Source: Candidatus Pantoea haifensis (lineage in GTDB: Bacteria; Pseudomonadota; Gammaproteobacteria; Enterobacterales; Enterobacteriaceae). Taken from it: a stretch of 64,000 nucleotides of DNA. The position numbers were made by a program, and so were the translations under genes. The stretch is taken from assembly GCA_018842655.1 (NCBI GenBank), contig JAGTWN010000004.1, forward strand, positions 3,596,001 through 3,660,000, given 5' to 3'. The notes under the pieces are model-generated. The model saw nothing but the letters and a program-made list of their open reading frames with translations, had not been told where the DNA came from and did not search any database. Numbering within the stretch: the stretch's first letter is position 1; each line of letters begins with the position of its first letter. Below are positions 58,507-64,000 of the stretch, one piece after another.

Positions 58507-58549
58507 TTGTTAGTTTACTGGCACCATTTTGCAATTGGTATTACCAATT
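58507..58549 (+). promoter_or_regulatory. pdhR promoter and PdhR operator
   Basis: AATTGGT-ATT-ACCAATT (58533-58549) is a perfect dyad matching the PdhR operator pattern. It overlaps a plausible promoter (TTGTTA 58507-58512, 17-base spacer, TGCAAT 58530-58535), 33 bases before pdhR. Pyruvate-free PdhR should bind it and repress pdhR-aceEF. Confidence 0.88.
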
Positions 58550-58582
58550 TACTCCGGACGATTGGCATAATAAGAAGGGAAG

Positions 58583-59346
58583 ATGGCTTACAGTAAGATT
58601 CGCCAACCCAAACTCTCTGACGCAATTGAGCAACAGCTCGAATCCCTGATCATGGAAGGGACGTTGCGGCCGGGAGAAAAGCTGCTCCCCGAACGCGAAC
58701 TCGCCAAACAGTTCGATGTCTCACGTCCGTCACTTCGCGAAGCAATCCAGCGTTTAGAAGCCAAAGGATTGCTGCTACGCCGTCAAGGCGGTGGAACGTT
58801 CGTGCAGGAACATCTCTGGCAAAGCATGAGCGATCCGCTCGTTGAGCTTCTCGCCGACCATCCGGAATCACAGTTCGACCTGCTGGAAACACGTCACGCC
58901 CTTGAAGGCATCGCTGCTTACTATGCAGCCTTACGTGGCACAGAAGAGGATGTGGCGCGTATTCGCGACTGCCATCTTCAGATTCAGCAGGCGCAGGAAA
59001 GCGGCGATCTTGACGCCGAAGCGGACGCGGTAATGCAGTATCAGATCGCTGTCACAGAAGCGGCCCATAATGTGGTGCTTTTGCATTTGCTACGCTCCAT
59101 GGGCCCTATGCTGGAAAAAACGTCCGACAGAATTTCGAATTGCTCTACTCGCGCCGGGAAATGCTGGCGAAAGTGAGCGGTCACCGCGCCAGTATTTTTG
59201 AGGCGATTGTGGCTCGTGAGCCGGAACAGGCGCGCGAAGCCTCACACCGTCACCTGGCGTTCATTGAGGAAATCTTGCTGGACAGAAGTCGGGAGCAGAG
59301 CCGTCGAGAACGCTCCCTACGTCGTTTACAGCAACGTAAGGAATAA
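58583..59346 (+). CDS. pdhR: Pyruvate dehydrogenase complex repressor PdhR (frameshift)
   Basis: GntR/FadR-family repressor that is released from DNA by pyruvate. The winged helix is [18 protein letters not shown] preceded by [19 protein letters not shown]; the effector domain follows with [17 protein letters not shown] and [20 protein letters not shown]. The frame breaks in the A6 run 59115-59120: the read ends [15 protein letters not shown], and one more A gives [18 protein letters not shown]. The repaired protein has 254 residues, the E. coli length. First gene of pdhR-aceE-aceF. Confidence 0.95.
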
Positions 59347-59444
59347 CGTGCGACAAAGATCGTGCGGACATGTGCGACGAGCCTGTCTCCCGTTTTCAGG
59401 CTCCCGATTATTCAACGTATTAGACACAGATAAGGAACACACCC

Positions 59445-62111
59445 ATGTCAGAACGTTTACACAATGACGTGGATCCGATCGAAACTCGTGACTGGCTACA
59501 GGCGATCGAATCGGTCATCCGTGAAGAAGGTGTAGAACGTGCGCAGTACCTGATTGATCAGGTACTGGGTGCAGCCCGCAAAGGCGGCGTTAAAGTTGCT
59601 GCTGGTTCTTCTGCCATCAGCAACTACATCAACTCTATTGCCGTTGAAGATGAACCCGAATATCCGGGCAATACCTCTCTTGAACGTCGCATCCGTTCCG
59701 CCATTCGCTGGAACGCCATCATGTCGGTGCTGCGCGCATCGAAGAAAGATCTGGAACTGGGTGGTCACCTCTCTTCTTTCCAGTCTTCAGCCACGATTTA
59801 TGAGGTGTGTTTCAACCACTTCTTCCGCGCACGCAGTGAAAAAGATGGCGGCGATCTGGTTTATTTCCAGGGTCACATCTCTCCAGGTATCTATGCGCGT
59901 GCGTTCCTTGAAGGTCGTTTGACCGAAGAGCAGATGAACAACTTCCGTCAGGAAGTGCATGGCAATGGCCTGTCATCTTATCCGCACCCGAAACTGATGC
60001 CAGATTTCTGGCAGTTCCCGACTGTTTCTATGGGACTGGGTCCGCTGTCGGCAATCTATCAGGCGAAGTTCCTGAAATATCTGGAACACCGTGGGCTGAA
60101 AGATACCTCTGCGCAAACCGTTTACGCCTTCCTGGGTGATGGCGAGATGGATGAGCCAGAATCTAAAGGTGCGATCACCATCGCTACCCGTGAAAAACTG
60201 GATAACCTGGTTTTCATCATTAACTGTAACCTGCAACGTCTGGATGGTCCGGTCACCGGTAACGGTAAGATCATCAACGAGCTGGAAGGCATCTTTGCCG
60301 GTGCTGGTTGGGAAGTGATCAAAGTGATCTGGGGCGCGCGTTGGGATGAACTGCTGCGTAAAGATACCAGCGGTAAGCTGATCCAGCTGATGAACGAAAC
60401 CGTTGACGGCGATTACCAGACCTTCAAATCACGTAATGGTGCTTACGTGCGTGAGCACTTCTTTGGTAAGTATCCAGAAACCGCTGAACTGGTTAAAGAT
60501 ATGTCCGATGACGAAATCTGGGCATTGAACCGTGGCGGCCACGATCCGAAGAAAATCTATGCTGCACTGAAAAAAGCGCAGGAAACGAAAGGCAAACCGA
60601 TTCTGATTCTGGCACATACCATCAAAGGTTACGGTATGGGCGACACCGCGGAAGGCAAAAACATTGCTCACCAGGTGAAAAAGATGAACATGGACGGCGT
60701 GCGCTATATTCGCGATCGCTTCAACGTGCCGGTTGCCGATGAGAAGATTGAAGAGCTGCCGTATGTGACCTTTGAAAAAGGGTCAGAAGAGTACAACTAT
60801 CTGCACGGTCAGCGTGAAAAGTTAGGCGGTTATCTGCCGTCGCGTCAGGCGCAGTTTACTGAAAAACTGGAAATGCCGAAGCTGGAAGAGTTCCGTGCGC
60901 TGCTGGAAGAGCAAAGCAAAGAGATCTCAACCACTATTGCCTTCGTGCGTGCGCTGAACGTCATGCTGAAGAACAAGTCGATCAAAGATCGTCTGGTGCC
61001 TATCCTTGCGGATGAAGCGCGTACCTTTGGTATGGAAGGTCTGTTCCGTCAGATTGGTATCTACAGCCCGAACGGCCAGCAGTACACGCCGCAGGACCGT
61101 GAGCAGGTTGCTTACTACAAAGAAGACGAAAAAGGCCAGATTCTGCAGGAAGGGATTAACGAGCTGGGCGCAGGTTCATCCTGGCTGGCGGCGGCAACCT
61201 CTTACAGCACCAACAATCTGCCAATGATTCCGTTCTACATCTACTACTCTATGTTTGGTTTCCAGCGAATCGGTGACCTGATGTGGCTGGCAGGTGACCA
61301 GCAGGCGCGTGGCTTCCTGGTAGGCGGTACTTCCGGTCGTACCACCCTGAACGGTGAAGGTTTGCAGCACGAAGATGGTCACAGCCATATTCAGTCACTG
61401 ACTATCCCGAACTGTATTTCTTACGATCCGTCTTACGCATACGAAGTGGCTGTCATCATGCATGATGGTCTGGTGCGCATGTATGGCGAAGCGCAGGAAA
61501 ATATTTATTACTACATCACCACGCTGAACGAAAACTACCACATGCCAGCCATGCCGGAAGGCGCTGAAGAAGGTATCCGCAAGGGTGTTTATAAGCTGGA
61601 AACTGTGGAAGGCAGCAAAGGTAAAGTACAGCTGTTGGGTTCAGGCTCTATCCTGCGTCACGTACGTGAAGCCGCTCAGATCCTGGCGAAAGATTACGGC
61701 ATCGGCTCTGACGTTTACAGCGTCACCTCATTCACTGAACTGGCGCGTGATGGCCAGGATTGTGAACGCTGGAACATGCTGCATCCAACGGAAGAAGCAC
61801 GTGTGCCTTACATCGCGCAGGTGATGAATGATGCGCCAGCCGTCGCCTCAACTGACTATATGAAACTGTTTGCTGAGCAGGTTCGCAGCTACATCCCAGC
61901 CAGCGATTACCGCGTGCTGGGCACAGACGGCTTTGGTCGTTCTGATAGCCGTGAAAACCTGCGTCACCACTTCGAAGTTGATTCATCTTACGTTGTGGTT
62001 GCAGCACTGGGCGAACTGGCTAAACGTGGCGAAATCGACAAGAAAGTGGTGGCAGAAGCGATCGCTAAATTCAACATCGATGCCGATAAAGTTAACCCGC
62101 GTCTGGCTTAA
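59445..62111 (+). CDS. aceE: Pyruvate dehydrogenase E1 component AceE
   Basis: Homodimeric ThDP-dependent E1 of the pyruvate dehydrogenase complex; it decarboxylates pyruvate and acetylates the lipoyl groups of AceF. The ThDP motif FLGDGEMDEPESKGA and NLVFIINCNLQRLDGPV are visible, with SSWLAAATSYS and LEHEDGHSH-type GEGLQHEDGHSHIQS blocks downstream. It has 888 residues (E. coli 887). ATG at 59445 follows AAGGAACACACCC. aceF starts 14 bases after the stop. No frameshift in this long gene. Confidence 0.98.
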   Translation: MSERLHNDVDPIETRDWLQAIESVIREEGVERAQYLIDQVLGAARKGGVKVAAGSSAISNYINSIAVEDEPEYPGNTSLERRIRSAIRWNAIMSVLRASKKDLELGGHLSSFQSSATIYEVCFNHFFRARSEKDGGDLVYFQGHISPGIYARAFLEGRLTEEQMNNFRQEVHGNGLSSYPHPKLMPDFWQFPTVSMGLGPLSAIYQAKFLKYLEHRGLKDTSAQTVYAFLGDGEMDEPESKGAITIATREKLDNLVFIINCNLQRLDGPVTGNGKIINELEGIFAGAGWEVIKVIWGARWDELLRKDTSGKLIQLMNETVDGDYQTFKSRNGAYVREHFFGKYPETAELVKDMSDDEIWALNRGGHDPKKIYAALKKAQETKGKPILILAHTIKGYGMGDTAEGKNIAHQVKKMNMDGVRYIRDRFNVPVADEKIEELPYVTFEKGSEEYNYLHGQREKLGGYLPSRQAQFTEKLEMPKLEEFRALLEEQSKEISTTIAFVRALNVMLKNKSIKDRLVPILADEARTFGMEGLFRQIGIYSPNGQQYTPQDREQVAYYKEDEKGQILQEGINELGAGSSWLAAATSYSTNNLPMIPFYIYYSMFGFQRIGDLMWLAGDQQARGFLVGGTSGRTTLNGEGLQHEDGHSHIQSLTIPNCISYDPSYAYEVAVIMHDGLVRMYGEAQENIYYYITTLNENYHMPAMPEGAEEGIRKGVYKLETVEGSKGKVQLLGSGSILRHVREAAQILAKDYGIGSDVYSVTSFTELARDGQDCERWNMLHPTEEARVPYIAQVMNDAPAVASTDYMKLFAEQVRSYIPASDYRVLGTDGFGRSDSRENLRHHFEVDSSYVVVAALGELAKRGEIDKKVVAEAIAKFNIDADKVNPRLA

Positions 62112-62125
62112 GAGGTAAATGAGTA

Positions 62126-64000
62126 ATGGCTACTGAAATTAAGGTACCGGATATCGGGTCTGATGAAGTTGAAGTCACCGAAATTCTGGTCAAGGTCGGC
62201 GACAAGGTAGAAGCCGAGCAGTCGCTGATCACCGTTGAAGGTGATAAAGCGTCGATGGAAGTTCCTTCGCCGCAAGCGGGCGTGGTGAAAGAGATCAAAA
62301 TCACGACCGGCGATAAAGTCGAAACCGGCTCCCTGATCATGGTGTTTGACGCAGAAGGTGCAGCAGAAGCTGCACCCGCACCCGCTGAAGCGCCAAAAGA
62401 GCAGGCTGCACCGGCTCCGGCAGCGGCCGCAACGGCCAGCAAAGATGTCAACGTCCCAGACATCGGCGGTGATGAAGTTGAAGTCACTGAGATTCTGGTG
62501 AAAGTGGGCGACAAAGTTGACGCCGAGCAATCACTGATTGTGGTTGAAGGCGACAAAGCGTCAATGGAAGTTCCGGCACCGTTCGCGGGCGTGGTTAAAG
62601 AGATCAAAATCGCGACCGGTGACAAAGTCAATACCGGCTCTCACATCATGGTATTTGAAGCTGAAGGCGCAGCACCTGCGGCTGAAGCGAAACCTCAAGT
62701 GCATGAAGCCGCAGCAACGGCACCGGCCGCCGCTGCAGGCGCGAAAGAGGTCAAGGTACCGGATATCGGTGGCGATGAAGTCGAAGTGACTGAAGTGCTG
62801 GTGCAAGTGGGTGACAAAGTTGACGCTGAGCAATCGCTGATTGTGGTTGAAGGCGACAAAGCGTCAATGGAAGTTCCGGCACCGTTTGCGGGCACCGTGA
62901 AAGAGCTGAAAGTGTCAACCGGCGATAAAGTCAGCACCGGTTCACTGATCATGGTGTTTGAAGTCGAAGGCGCGGCACCGGCTGCAGCGCCAGCGGCGAA
63001 GCAGGAAGCGGCTGCACCCGCGAAAGCTGAAGCTGCCCCGGCTGCGGCTCCCGCTCCGGCAAAAGCAGACGCGAAAGGCGAGTTTGCTGAGAACGATGCC
63101 TACGTACACGCCACGCCAGTTATCCGTCGTCTGGCGCGTGAGTTCGGTGTTAACCTGGCGAAAGTCAAAGGCACCGGCCGCAAAGGTCGCATCCTGAAAG
63201 AAGACATTCAGGCCTATGTGAAAGATGCCGTGAAGCGCGCTGAAGCAGCACCTGCCGCTGCCGCCAGCGGGGGTGGTTTGCCGGGTATGCTGCCATGGCC
63301 AAAAGTAGACTTCAGCAAGTTCGGTGAAATCGAAGAAGTCGAACTGGGCCGTATCCAGAAAATTTCCGGTGCGAACCTGAGCCGTAACTGGGTGATGATC
63401 CCCACGTTACGCATTTCGACAAAACGGATATCACCGATCTGGAAGCCTTCCGCAAGCAGCAGAACGCCGAAGCTGAAAAGCGCAAGCTGGATGTGAAGTA
63501 CACCCCGGTAGTGTTCATCATGAAAGCGGTTGCGGCTGCACTTGAGCAGATGCCACGTTTCAACAGCTCACTGTCTGAAGATGCGCAGAAGCTGACGCTG
63601 AAGAAATACATCAACATCGGTGTGGCGGTTGATACGCCAAACGGCCTGGTTGTTCCTGTGTTTAAAGACGTAAACAAGAAAGGCATCACTGAGCTGTCTC
63701 GTGAGCTAATGGCAACATCGAAGAAAGCACGCGATGGCAAGCTGACCGCAGGCGATATGCAGGGTGGATGCTTTACCATTTCCAGCCTGGGTGGCCTGGG
63801 GACAACGCACTTCGCGCCGATCGTGAATGCGCCAGAAGTGGCTATTCTTGGTGTCTCTAAGTCTGCGATGGAGCCGGTGTGGAATGGTAAAGAGTTTGCG
63901 CCGCGTCTGATGATGCCGATCTCTCTCTCTTTGACCACCGAGTGATCGATGGTGCTGATGGTGCGCGTTTCATTACTATCATTGGCAATATGCTGTCAGA
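62126..64000 (+). CDS. aceF: Pyruvate dehydrogenase E2 component AceF (partial, two frameshifts)
   Basis: Dihydrolipoyl acetyltransferase core of the complex. Three lipoyl domains stand in tandem, each with GDKASMEVP; the lipoylated Lys are about residues 41, 144 and 245, and they are joined by Ala/Pro-rich linkers. The E1/E3-binding domain ([21 protein letters not shown]) and the catalytic domain follow. Frames break at the C4 run 63400-63403 (repair gives [20 protein letters not shown]) and at T3 63930-63932 (repair gives [16 protein letters not shown], with the catalytic HRxxDG motif). The gene continues past the right edge. Confidence 0.95.

Overview
The window is ordinary core chromosome of a gamma-proteobacterium of the order Enterobacterales. 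From djlA at the left edge to aceF at the right edge, gene order follows the 0-3 minute region of the Escherichia coli map almost gene for gene, and the proteins align closely with the E. coli proteins as I know them. Differences in content suggest a relative in the Erwiniaceae (Pantoea/Erwinia type) rather than Escherichia: no araBADC block between polB and yabI, no leuO between the leu and ilvIH operons, a short SgrS RNA without a recognisable sgrT, and an extra glycoside-hydrolase/symporter pair between ampE and aroP. The genus is inference. I saw no rRNA, tRNA, IS element, phage or CRISPR.

Layout. 1-6.7 kb: djlA (3' end, J domain), rluA, rapA and polB (minus strand; LexA-like box in front of polB). 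6.7-14 kb: yabI, the thiBPQ thiamine ABC transporter behind a TPP riboswitch, sgrR, the small RNA SgrS, and setA. 14-22 kb: the leuABCD operon (minus) with leader peptide and attenuator, then ilvIH and cra (plus). 23.5-41.4 kb: the complete division and cell-wall (dcw) cluster mraZ-rsmH-ftsL-ftsI-murE-murF-mraY-murD-ftsW-murG-murC-ddlB-ftsQ-ftsA-ftsZ-lpxC, many genes overlapping by a few bases. 41.6-45.6 kb: secM-secA and mutT. 45.6-52.6 kb: yacG-zapD-coaE, guaC, hofC-hofB-ppdD (type IV pilus-like) and nadC. 52.7-58.1 kb: ampD-ampE, a two-gene GH43/GPH-symporter operon, and aroP. 58.5-64 kb: pdhR-aceE-aceF (pyruvate dehydrogenase), aceF running off the right edge.

How the genes work together. 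The dcw cluster couples peptidoglycan precursor synthesis (murC-G, mraY, ddlB) to the divisome (ftsL, I, W, Q, A, Z); zapD adds an FtsZ cross-linker and lpxC the committed lipid A step. leuABCD and ilvIH serve branched-chain amino acids; sgrR/SgrS/setA form the glucose-phosphate stress circuit; cra and pdhR control central carbon flow.

A caution that governs the whole annotation: 23 genes, including indispensable ones such as murC, murD, murF, murG, ftsI and secA, carry apparent frameshifts. I resolved these into about 27 events, nearly all of which read as loss of one base from a short homopolymer; adding the base back restores proteins of the usual family length. I interpret this as homopolymer under-calling in the assembly, not gene decay, and therefore list these loci as full-length CDS with the break position noted. 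I did not find an undescribed biological system. The most interesting leads are a divergent SecM arrest sequence, the short SgrS, the leu leader fold, and the GH43/GPH cassette.
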